DNA of 64,000 bases from Enterobacter mori (GTDB taxonomy: Bacteria > Pseudomonadota > Gammaproteobacteria > Enterobacterales > Enterobacteriaceae), in assembly GCF_025244905.1 (NCBI RefSeq), contig NZ_CP104285.1, forward strand, positions 1 to 64,000. The letters are read 5' to 3'. The number at the start of each line of letters is the position of its first letter. Position 1 is the stretch's first letter. The notes under the pieces were generated by a model. It made no database searches. It saw only the letters and a list, made by a program, of their open reading frames with translations, and had not been told where the DNA came from. A program made the translations under genes and the position numbers. Shown here one piece after another: positions 35,568 through 42,363 of the stretch.

Positions 35568-35643
35568 GTTGACGTAACACAGTGTGTTCTGCGGCAACCA
35601 ACCGCAAAACCCTGATAAAAACCTCGCTCCGGCGGGGTTTTTT
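35568..35643 (+). ncRNA. istR: IstR-1 antisense antitoxin RNA
   Basis: This is a 76-base RNA beginning GTTGACGTAACACAGTGTG, with a small internal hairpin (TGCGG...CCGCA) and a terminator AACCTCGC-TCCG-GCGGGGTT plus six T. It agrees with E. coli IstR-1 in start, pairing region and terminator. It blocks translation of tisB mRNA by covering the ribosome standby site. A longer, LexA-controlled IstR-2 may start upstream. Confidence 0.92.
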
Positions 35644-35676
35644 GTTTTCAGATGTTAGTCAGAAAAACGATACGTG

Positions 35677-35720
35677 TTGACACATTGGCAATGCATGGAT
35701 ATCGTTGCCATAATGGCAAC
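35677..35720 (+). promoter_or_regulatory. higBA promoter with overlapping HigA operator
   Basis: TTGACA at 35677-35682, a 17-base spacer and TATCGT at 35700-35705 form a sigma-70 promoter. The perfect palindrome GTTGCCA-TAA-TGGCAAC at 35704-35720 overlaps the -10 and start region and is the likely autorepression site for HigA. Confidence 0.78.
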
Positions 35721-35740
35721 GGACGCAGCAGGCATGCAGT

Positions 35741-36055
35741 ATGCATTTAATTTCTTTGAAGGCAATTATTGATGCGGTAAAACAGTTCCCGCAGCACAAG
35801 GAAGAGCTCCTTTTTTTAGGTCGCACTATCGAAAAGAGCCATTGCCCGACACCTGCTGCGCTGAAACAAATTTTTCCGACGCTGGATAACTTTAAATATC
35901 TGGATAAGCATTATGTGATTGATATTGCAAATAACATTCTCAGAGTAGTGGCTCTCATATTCTTTGAAAGCCAAAAGTTCTATGTGCGCCATGTTTTTAC
36001 TCATAAGGAATATGACCGTTTTACGGAGAAACATCGCACTAAGGGGAAGAAATGA
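35741..36055 (+). CDS. higB: HigB-type mRNA interferase toxin
   Basis: This is a RelE/HigB-fold toxin expected to cut mRNA on the ribosome. It has 104 residues, the same as E. coli HigB. FPTLDNFKYLDKHYVIDI and ALIFFESQKFYVRHVFTHKEYD are the conserved core, and the basic tail ends HRTKGKK. The toxin gene precedes the antitoxin gene, typical of higBA, and the two overlap by 4 bases. A promoter and palindrome lie directly upstream. It sits 98 bases from istR, a position I do not recall for higBA in E. coli K-12, suggesting acquisition. Confidence 0.9.
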   Translation: MHLISLKAIIDAVKQFPQHKEELLFLGRTIEKSHCPTPAALKQIFPTLDNFKYLDKHYVIDIANNILRVVALIFFESQKFYVRHVFTHKEYDRFTEKHRTKGKK

Positions 36056-36471
36056 TGATCGTCGCTGATGCAATGAAAGCAACGCATGCCCTTGTCGAGG
36101 CTGTCCCTTTACTGGGTGAACATCCGAACGAGAAAGATTACCAGGATGCACTTGAGCTGGTTGAGTATCTGCTCATGAATGAACCTGGTAGCCCTTTGCT
36201 GGATATCGTATGTGCAAGAATAAGTCGTTATGAAGCGAATCGACCCGACATTGTCGCCTTGCGTCAGGAGATGGAATCTGTTCCAGTGGGAATTGCGGTT
36301 TTAAGAACCCTTATGGATCAGTACAAACTGACCATTTCAGATTTTCAGGATGAAATTGGCAGTAAATCAATGGTTTCAAGGGTGTTGAATGGACAGCGTC
36401 AGCTGACCTTAAACCATATAAAAAAACTGGCGGCGCGCTTTGGGGTATCGCCTGCACTGTTTATTGAATGA
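36052..36471 (+). CDS. higA: HigA-type antitoxin
   Basis: This is a 139-residue antitoxin and autorepressor. The C-terminal Xre-type helix-turn-helix spans about residues 92-139 (ISDFQDEIGSKSMVSRVLNGQRQLTLNHIKKLAARFG). The N-terminal acidic half (ELVEYLLMNEPGSPLLDIVCARI) matches E. coli HigA and should dimerise and bind HigB. The start ATGA overlaps the higB stop. It probably binds the palindrome at 35704-35720. Confidence 0.92.
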   Translation: MMIVADAMKATHALVEAVPLLGEHPNEKDYQDALELVEYLLMNEPGSPLLDIVCARISRYEANRPDIVALRQEMESVPVGIAVLRTLMDQYKLTISDFQDEIGSKSMVSRVLNGQRQLTLNHIKKLAARFGVSPALFIE

Positions 36472-36618
36472 AATAAAACGGTCGACAACCCTTTTATCAC
36501 TCAACAAACGAAACGTGATCCCTGACGCATTTTTGCGCAGATGAAAATATTTCCATTGTCACGCCCGAAAACCTGTGTTTGTATAAATTCAATCAATGAT
36601 TCCAAACACAGGTCCCCA

Positions 36619-36717
36619 ATGACTTCATCCATCTTCACTTCGACCCTACTAAAAACTGCGCAACCAGCCGCAGTGGTCGTCGTGCGTGTGGTGGTGGTCG
36701 TCGGCAATGCGCCGTAG
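36619..36717 (+). CDS. ivbL: ilvBN leader peptide IvbL
   Basis: This is a 32-codon attenuator leader, beginning MTSSIFTSTLLKTAQPAA and ending in a run of valine codons (VVVVRVVVVVGNAP). The C-terminus is the same as in E. coli IvbL. Ribosome stalling on Val (and Leu) codons when those charged tRNAs are scarce lets transcription pass the terminator that follows. It is located 107 bases before ilvB. Confidence 0.97.
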   Translation: MTSSIFTSTLLKTAQPAAVVVVRVVVVVGNAP

Positions 36718-36740
36718 GGACTGGATCAACACACGAATCC

Positions 36741-36774
36741 AAAACCCCGCCGGCGCAAACCGGGCGGGGTTTTT
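36741..36774 (+). terminator. ilvB attenuator
   Basis: AAAACCCCGCC / GGCGGGGTTTTT hairpin, 24 bases after the ivbL stop and 50 bases before ilvB, is the transcription attenuator controlled by ivbL translation. Confidence 0.92.
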
Positions 36775-36823
36775 CGTTTAAGAGCCTCCCCGGAAAGTCG
36801 GCCCAGAAGAAAAGGACTGGAGC

Positions 36824-38512
36824 ATGGCAATTTCGGGCACAACATCCACCAGAACGCGTTTTACCGGCGCGCAGCTGATCGTTCATTTGCTGGAACGACA
36901 GGGCATCACTACCGTTGCGGGTATCCCGGGCGGCACGGTGCTGCCGCTGTACGATGCGTTAAGCCAAAGCACGCAGATCCGCCACGTGCTGGCGCGCCAC
37001 GAGCAGGGGGCAGGCTTTATCGCTCAGGGCATGGCGCGTACGCAGGGTAAACCGGCGGTCTGTATGGCCTGCAGCGGCCCGGGCGCCACCAACCTGGTGA
37101 CCGCCATCGCCGACGCGCGCCTCGACTCCATTCCGCTGATCTGCATTACCGGCCAGGTACCGTCCTCGATGATCGGCACCGATGCGTTCCAGGAAGTGGA
37201 TACCTACGGCATCTCTATCCCCATCACCAAACATAACTATTTAGTTCGCGATATCAGCGAGCTTCCTCAGGTTATCAGCGATGCGTTCCGTATTGCGCAG
37301 TCTGGCCGCCCGGGCCCGGTGTGGATAGACATTCCTAAGGATGTCCAGACCGCAGAGATCGAGATCGACGTTCTGCCTGAACCGGGCGAGCGTGCCCCCG
37401 CGCCGGAATTCAGCGCTGAGAGCGTGCGCGACGCCGCCGCCATGATTAACGCGGCGAAACGCCCGGTGCTCTATCTGGGCGGTGGGGCGATTAACGCCGC
37501 GGATGAAATCCGCGAGTTTGCAGAGAAAGCCAACCTGCCGACCACGATGACCCTGATGGCGCTGGGTATGCTGCCTAAAGCGCACCCGCTCTCTCTCGGC
37601 ATGCTGGGCATGCACGGCGCGCGCAGCACCAACTACATCCTGCAGGAGGCGGATTTGCTGATCGTTATGGGTGCGCGTTTTGATGACCGGGCGATTGGCA
37701 AAACTGAGCAGTTCTGCCCGAACGCGAAAATCATTCACGTGGATATCGACCGCGCCGAGCTGGGTAAAATCAAGCAGCCGCACGTGGCGATTCAGGGCGA
37801 CGTGGCCGACGTGCTGGCGCAGCTGATCCCGCAGACTGACGCAACCGAGCGCGCCGACTGGCGTAAGCTGGTGGCCGATCTGCAGCGCGAGTTCCCGGGC
37901 GCCATTCCAACCGAAGGCGACCCGCTGAGCCACTATGGTCTTATCAACGCCGTGGCCGCCTGCGTGGATGACAGCGCGATTATCACCACCGACGTCGGCC
38001 AGCATCAGATGTGGACCGCTCAGGCCTACCCGCTGAACCGTCCGCGCCAGTGGCTGACCTCCGGCGGTCTGGGAACCATGGGCTTTGGCCTGCCTGCAGC
38101 CGTGGGTGCTGCGCTGGCGAATCCGGACCGTAAGGTCATCTGCTTCTCCGGCGACGGCAGCCTGATGATGAACATTCAGGAAATGGCGACCGCGGCCGAA
38201 AACCAGTTAGACGTGAAAATCATCCTGATGAACAACGAGGCGCTGGGGCTGGTGCACCAGCAGCAGAGCCTGTTCTACAAGCAGGGCGTGTTTGCGGCGA
38301 CTTATCCGGGGATGATTAACTTTATGCAGATTGCCGCCGGTTTTGGCCTGCATACCTGCGATCTGAACGCCGAAGAGGATGCTCACGCGGCGCTGCAGGC
38401 GGCGATTTCTCGCCCCGGCCCGGCGCTGATCCACGTGCGTATCGACCCTGAACAAAAAGTGTATCCGATGGTGCCGCCGGGAGCGGCAAATACTGAGATG
38501 GTGGGAGAGTAA
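36824..38512 (+). CDS. ilvB: Acetolactate synthase I large subunit
   Basis: IlvB is the valine-sensitive acetohydroxyacid synthase I catalytic subunit. It is ThDP-, Mg2+- and FAD-dependent and makes acetolactate or acetohydroxybutyrate for Val, Leu and Ile synthesis. It has 562 residues as in E. coli. The ThDP-activating Glu60 is in RHEQGAGFIAQG, and the ThDP/Mg motif GDGSLMMNIQEM is near residue 445. It is controlled by ivbL attenuation and followed after 3 bases by ilvN. Confidence 0.97.
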   Translation: MAISGTTSTRTRFTGAQLIVHLLERQGITTVAGIPGGTVLPLYDALSQSTQIRHVLARHEQGAGFIAQGMARTQGKPAVCMACSGPGATNLVTAIADARLDSIPLICITGQVPSSMIGTDAFQEVDTYGISIPITKHNYLVRDISELPQVISDAFRIAQSGRPGPVWIDIPKDVQTAEIEIDVLPEPGERAPAPEFSAESVRDAAAMINAAKRPVLYLGGGAINAADEIREFAEKANLPTTMTLMALGMLPKAHPLSLGMLGMHGARSTNYILQEADLLIVMGARFDDRAIGKTEQFCPNAKIIHVDIDRAELGKIKQPHVAIQGDVADVLAQLIPQTDATERADWRKLVADLQREFPGAIPTEGDPLSHYGLINAVAACVDDSAIITTDVGQHQMWTAQAYPLNRPRQWLTSGGLGTMGFGLPAAVGAALANPDRKVICFSGDGSLMMNIQEMATAAENQLDVKIILMNNEALGLVHQQQSLFYKQGVFAATYPGMINFMQIAAGFGLHTCDLNAEEDAHAALQAAISRPGPALIHVRIDPEQKVYPMVPPGAANTEMVGE

Positions 38513-38515
38513 ACC

Positions 38516-38803
38516 ATGCAGAAACAACATGATAACGTCATTCTGGAACTCACCGTCCGCAACCACCCTGGCGTGATGACGCACGTTTGTGGGCTGTTTG
38601 CCCGCCGGGCATTTAACGTTGAAGGCATTCTTTGTCTGCCGATTCAGGGCAGCGAGCACAGCCGCATCTGGCTGCTGGTCAACGACGATCAGCGTCTGGA
38701 GCAGATGATGGCGCAGATCGACAAGCTGGAAGATGTCACCAAAGTGGCGCGCAACCAGTCCGATCCCACCATGTTTAACAAAATTGCGGTGTTTTTCGAA
38801 TAA
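38516..38803 (+). CDS. ilvN: Acetolactate synthase I regulatory subunit
   Basis: This is the small ACT-domain subunit that activates IlvB and confers valine feedback inhibition. It has 95 residues (96 in E. coli). The ACT signature [23 protein letters not shown] is at about 17-39. It lies 3 bases after ilvB. In E. coli the next gene is uhpA; here an A+T-rich insertion of about 5.6 kb intervenes. Confidence 0.97.
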   Translation: MQKQHDNVILELTVRNHPGVMTHVCGLFARRAFNVEGILCLPIQGSEHSRIWLLVNDDQRLEQMMAQIDKLEDVTKVARNQSDPTMFNKIAVFFE

Positions 38804-38815
38804 GCTAACTTGAAC

Positions 38816-38841
38816 GCCCGAACAGGATTTCGCGTTCGGGC
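38816..38841 (+). terminator. Terminator after ilvN
   Basis: GCCCGAAC / GTTCGGGC stem with a ten-base loop, followed by TTTATCG, 12 bases after the ilvN stop. It separates ilvBN from the insertion. Confidence 0.75.
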
Positions 38842-39477
38842 TTTATCGTTAATGCGGTTTGCTTTCAGCCTGGGCCTGAATGCTGAACCTATTTCCATTC
38901 AAACGTCACGTCCATCCACCCGCGGTCATCACGAGAAGATAACCGTTAATGGCAAGGCGCCTGTCTGCTAGCAATAAGATATAGCCTATTCCTTATTATT
39001 ATAAATAAACAGCAATTATTCTCATTAAAGCTGTTGCTCTACAGGACAATCGTTAAAAAATTACATTCACAAACGGACCTGTTTTACTCGTAATATATCT
39101 TGTATTTTATATTTTTCTTACTGGCATTTCGCAATGCATCGTGAGTGAATAGCTAATATCTGTAATGAAAAAAGAAACCGGCATTTTAAGTAACGTCTTG
39201 ATTGAATAAAAATATATTTTTCAGGCAATCGCCATTACCTCAAGCGTACTTCATGATTTCCAGTTGTTACTATTTAAATTATAGTATTTAACCGCTTGAA
39301 ATTAAATATTTTGCAGGAATGCGAAATATAAAATGAGTTACGATGTAGATCACAAAATAGTAACTTTTAATTTTCATGGTGTTTACAAGATTAACGATAT
39401 GTATTTAGATTAAATCGCCTTGCAAGCACAACACAATCAAGCAATATCACTTTCAATTATATCTATCAGGAGGATTT
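38842..39477. other. Long A+T-rich leader of the inserted cluster
   Basis: About 640 bases carry no convincing protein gene. The region is strikingly A+T-rich from about 38970 on, unlike ilvN. It contains a weak 26-codon frame (39333-39413, starting MSYDVDHK) with no good ribosome-binding site. A loose CRP-like sequence, TACGATGTAGATCACA, lies at 39339-39354, and several TATAAT-like hexamers are present. It presumably holds the promoter and control sites for the eight-codon gene and the operon behind it. Confidence 0.5.
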
Positions 39478-39504
39478 ATGGACTATCAACCACTGGCAGT
39501 GTGA
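39478..39504 (+). CDS. Candidate eight-codon gene, peptide MDYQPLAV
   Basis: ATG GAC TAT CAA CCA CTG GCA GTG TGA reads MDYQPLAV. A perfect AGGAGG at 39468-39473 stands 4 bases before the ATG, the strongest ribosome-binding site in the cluster and hard to explain unless this start is used. Eleven bases after the stop begins a perfect 30-bp palindrome, and 64 bases after the stop begins an exporter gene. This resembles mccA of microcin C operons (seven codons, then a hairpin, then biosynthesis and export genes). It could be a precursor peptide, or a regulatory leader like those before cmlA or cat. No homologue is known to me. Confidence 0.55.
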   Translation: MDYQPLAV

Positions 39505-39515
39505 TCAATCTGTAA

Positions 39516-39545
39516 CTGGTATAAGCCGCTAGCGGCTTATACCAG
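39516..39545. repeat. Perfect 30-bp palindrome after the octapeptide gene
   Basis: CTGGTATAAGCCGCT is followed directly by its exact complement AGCGGCTTATACCAG. As RNA it gives about 13 base pairs with a 4-base loop. No T run follows on either strand, so it is not a standard terminator. It may protect or process a short transcript, attenuate read-through into the exporter gene, or serve as an operator. Confidence 0.85.
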
Positions 39546-39568
39546 CCAAAAATAAAAAAGGGTAAGAG

Positions 39569-40750
39569 ATGATAAAGTATATAGGCATTGGATCTAACGA
39601 ATTAGATACCTATCTTGATTATGCTGTCTTAAGTATTGTCGCGATATATATGTTTAATGCAACCCCGTTACAAATGGGGGTGCTAGGGGCCTGTTTTGCA
39701 TTACCGTTTCTCTTTTCAAGTAATTTATTTGGTCGTTTGTTAGACAATGCTAAGATTCATCACTATCGGGTGATGTTGTTCTTGATAAATGCCATTACAA
39801 CGCCCTTATTCATGCTGACGGGATCGATAGCCGGGTTATACTGCATTGCATCAATAAAAACATTATCCCGCTGTGGCCTAAATATCTCAAACGTCAAGCT
39901 AAATCCTGATGATTCAGAGTCAAAGCGGTTTTTTGAAATTTATGGATATCTTATCAACATCAGCAGGATAGTTATTCCGATTATAGGCGTATACATATAT
40001 CAGCATTACGGATTATGGTATGCAATAGGCTTATCATCTTTATTGAACCTTGTTGGCTTGCTGGCCTCTACTGAAAAAAACAGTCGAATCATTTCTAAAA
40101 GCAGTGAGAATAATTCACATGATAAATACTCGTTCTGGCTGGAATTAAAAAAACAGCGCGATCTCTTATATTTGGTTGTTGGCTATACGCTTGCGAATTT
40201 AGCCTTTTTTATGAGTAACGATATGCTGGGGTTGTTTTTCAGAGCTCTCGGACAAAGTGAAAACAGTATTGGCATGATAATTTCATTGTTGGGTATCGGA
40301 GGATTTTTTGGAACAAAAGTTGCCGCTGTGATCAATAGCCATATTAAGCCCGTTCAAATATTAATGGTTTCAATGTTGTTTAATATTACGGCCTTCACGC
40401 TATTTGGTTTTGTAACACCGCAGAGCGCATCCGTGATGTTGTTCTATTTTGCCATTATGTTAATAGGCGCATCTTCGGGTATCACCTTTTTTGCCGTCAG
40501 GTATGGTGTCCGGAACATGGTTGGATACACCGATGTCGGTAAAGCAACCGGAATGATACAGATGATCTCGTCGGTGGTCGCTATTCTGATGCCTATGGTA
40601 GGTGGGGTCATTGCCGGAGCAACCTCGCTCATTGTGACCTTCCGGCTGACCTGTTTGATGCTAATCGCGACCTTAGTTGCTTTTTTAATATTTTTTTATA
40701 ACCAACAAAGCAGGAGTAAGTGTCATGAAGAACCCACCGAAAATGAGTGA
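39569..40750 (+). CDS. MFS exporter of the inserted cluster
   Basis: This is a 393-residue membrane protein with about 12 hydrophobic segments. SNLFGRLLDNAKIHHYR after helix 2 fits the loop motif of major facilitator proteins, and GIGGFFGTKVAAVI marks the second half. It is probably an efflux carrier for the product made by the genes behind it or for self-protection; the microcin C exporter MccC is also an MFS protein. It starts after AAGGGTAAGAG and overlaps the diiron gene by 26 bases. It is strongly A+T-rich with codon use unlike ilvBN and uhp, pointing to horizontal transfer. Confidence 0.82.
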   Translation: MIKYIGIGSNELDTYLDYAVLSIVAIYMFNATPLQMGVLGACFALPFLFSSNLFGRLLDNAKIHHYRVMLFLINAITTPLFMLTGSIAGLYCIASIKTLSRCGLNISNVKLNPDDSESKRFFEIYGYLINISRIVIPIIGVYIYQHYGLWYAIGLSSLLNLVGLLASTEKNSRIISKSSENNSHDKYSFWLELKKQRDLLYLVVGYTLANLAFFMSNDMLGLFFRALGQSENSIGMIISLLGIGGFFGTKVAAVINSHIKPVQILMVSMLFNITAFTLFGFVTPQSASVMLFYFAIMLIGASSGITFFAVRYGVRNMVGYTDVGKATGMIQMISSVVAILMPMVGGVIAGATSLIVTFRLTCLMLIATLVAFLIFFYNQQSRSKCHEEPTENE

Positions 40751-41471
40751 AATAGATTTTCTATCCGACCGTCATTATGATTTATACGTAAAAGGAAAAA
40801 CAAAGCAAACGTGGGATGCCAGCCTTAACTGGAGTTTAGCGAAAAATGACAATATTCCTGAACGTTTGCGTGAGGATGCTATTACTATTGCCAGCCTTTC
40901 TGCTCATGTCGAACTGCTTGGCATGGAAAATGCGGCCGAATTGCTTCTGCAGACCGATGATTTCTCGCTAAAATTGGGGCTTGCGCAGGCCGTAAATGAT
41001 GAGGCGAGACATTCAGAACTGTTTTCGCGTTATGCCATCCTTGCCAATGGCTCCATTCGCGATTTATCAAAAACCAGAGAATTATATATTGAGCATTTTC
41101 ATAAGCTAGAGACATTTGACGAGGTTTTTTTAAGCCATGTGTTCCTTGAGAATGGGGCCCTGGAACAGTTCAATTTATTCATTCACGCCTTTACAGAAAA
41201 TAGCTTGATTGGTCAAATTTATAAGGGCGCTATGAACGATGAGGCCAGACATGTTCAGATGGGAATTAATTATTTTCGCCAGTTAATCAGTCGCGATCCA
41301 GCCAAACATGAGATGGTTTCGGATCATCTGCATACGTTTAAAAGCATTCTGCATGTTAACCCTGACGGAATCGCTTGGTTATCGGGCATTAGCGGTATCC
41401 CGGCAAATGAAATACAAGAAAGAGTTCAACGTCGGCATGATAATTTTATAAATAAAATAATTGAAGGGTAA
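40725..41471 (+). CDS. Ferritin-like diiron oxidase
   Basis: This is a helical protein of 248 residues with a duplicated iron motif: NDEARH at 91-96 and again at 171-176. With Glu63 (HVELLG) and Glu142 (VFLENG) it gives E63, E93xxH96, E142, E173xxH176. This spacing of about 30 residues is typical of carboxylate-bridged diiron oxygenases of the R2/monooxygenase type. It probably activates O2 to hydroxylate, N-oxygenate, desaturate or cleave the cluster's substrate. ATG 40725 follows CAGGAG; ATG 40743 is an alternative. It overlaps the exporter gene by 26 bases and lies 3 bases before the next gene. The substrate is unknown. Confidence 0.78.
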   Translation: MKNPPKMSEIDFLSDRHYDLYVKGKTKQTWDASLNWSLAKNDNIPERLREDAITIASLSAHVELLGMENAAELLLQTDDFSLKLGLAQAVNDEARHSELFSRYAILANGSIRDLSKTRELYIEHFHKLETFDEVFLSHVFLENGALEQFNLFIHAFTENSLIGQIYKGAMNDEARHVQMGINYFRQLISRDPAKHEMVSDHLHTFKSILHVNPDGIAWLSGISGIPANEIQERVQRRHDNFINKIIEG

Positions 41472-41474
41472 AAC

Positions 41475-42077
41475 ATGTTTTCTGGTGTGAAAGTTTTAAA
41501 ATCTTTAATTACCGATCGTGAAATTGATATCTTTTACCGCTATCTTGCCATTTCAAAAAATATGGGGGCGTTAAAAGGTAATACGGACAGTGCCGATGCT
41601 CACATGTATTTTGCTGTTCCATTAGGGGAAGCCATGCTGAGCCACTTCAATTCATTAATGAAAGATATTGTTGGAGAGGATGTATATCCGAGCTATTCTT
41701 TTTTATGGAATTATAAAAAGGGATATGTTCTGCCAAAGCATAAAGACAGAAACTCAGTCGATTATATTATCTCCATTGGATTACATAGCCACGAAGAAAG
41801 TGACTGGGGGATTTTCGTCGACGGTGAAGAAATAAAATTATCGGTAGGCGATGCCATGGTGCTTGATGGGAAAAAGTTCGAACACTGGCGTGAGGCCTGT
41901 CCTTATGAGAACCGACTGCAGCTTATCTTATGCTATACGCGTGATGTGGGGCAACGCTTTGACAGACGCCAGCACCTTGGTTTTGACCCCATTCCGGAAG
42001 TGATAACCAGCCCGCTAAATCGTGGCTTAACAATTGAAGATCGCTATGTGGCAACATTAGGAGAAAATGATGTCTGA
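41475..42077 (+). CDS. 2-Oxoglutarate/Fe(II)-dependent oxygenase
   Basis: This is a 200-residue protein with the facial triad of the cupin-type oxygenase fold: His89-Lys-Asp91 (LPKHKDRNSVDYIISIGL) and distal His137 (KFEHWREACP). Arg147 lies ten residues later, as expected for 2-oxoglutarate binding. VGDAMVLDGKKFEHWR is typical of small prolyl-hydroxylase-like enzymes. It probably hydroxylates the same substrate as its neighbours. It follows the diiron gene by 3 bases and overlaps the cupin gene by 11. A proline is present in the octapeptide, which is suggestive but proves nothing. Confidence 0.78.
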   Translation: MFSGVKVLKSLITDREIDIFYRYLAISKNMGALKGNTDSADAHMYFAVPLGEAMLSHFNSLMKDIVGEDVYPSYSFLWNYKKGYVLPKHKDRNSVDYIISIGLHSHEESDWGIFVDGEEIKLSVGDAMVLDGKKFEHWREACPYENRLQLILCYTRDVGQRFDRRQHLGFDPIPEVITSPLNRGLTIEDRYVATLGENDV

Positions 42078-42363
42078 ACTATTAATGTATGAAAAAACAT
42101 TTATTTTCTTTGATGGTAAAGTGGTTCTTCGTGACTTTAGTGTTGAGGGTAATAAAATGACGATGGGATATATGGCATCTGGTCATTATCGGTGGTTAGC
42201 TGAAGATGCGGAACGTTTTATTATTGTAAGCGGTAACGCTATTTTTGCTTTCAACGATAAAGAAGTGAATGCTCAGCCAGGAGATGAAGTATTCGTACCG
42301 CCAGGAACAACATTCACGGTTGAGGTTGCCGAGCCATTAGATTACAGGTGTTATTATGCTTAA
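42067..42363 (+). CDS. PpnP-like cupin (DUF1255 family)
   Basis: This is a 98-residue single-domain cupin resembling E. coli PpnP (YaiE), a nucleoside phosphorylase. FDGKVVLRDFSVEGNKMTMG, YRWLAEDAERFIIVSGNA, PGDEVFVPPGTTFTVEVAEP and the ending DYRCYYA align with the PpnP pattern. The housekeeping ppnP lies elsewhere in enterics, so this is a cluster-borne paralogue. It could break a glycosidic bond in a nucleoside precursor or have a new role. It overlaps both neighbours (11 and 8 bases). Confidence 0.75.
   Translation: MMSELLMYEKTFIFFDGKVVLRDFSVEGNKMTMGYMASGHYRWLAEDAERFIIVSGNAIFAFNDKEVNAQPGDEVFVPPGTTFTVEVAEPLDYRCYYA

Noticed and set aside
39339..39354. CRP site TACGATGTAGATCACA upstream of the cluster
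   Set aside because: Only one half site matches the consensus well; in A+T-rich DNA this is weak evidence, so it is mentioned but not called.
39516..39545. Palindrome as a rho-independent terminator
   Set aside because: The stem is strong, but no T run follows on either strand, so it is reported as a palindrome of unknown role.
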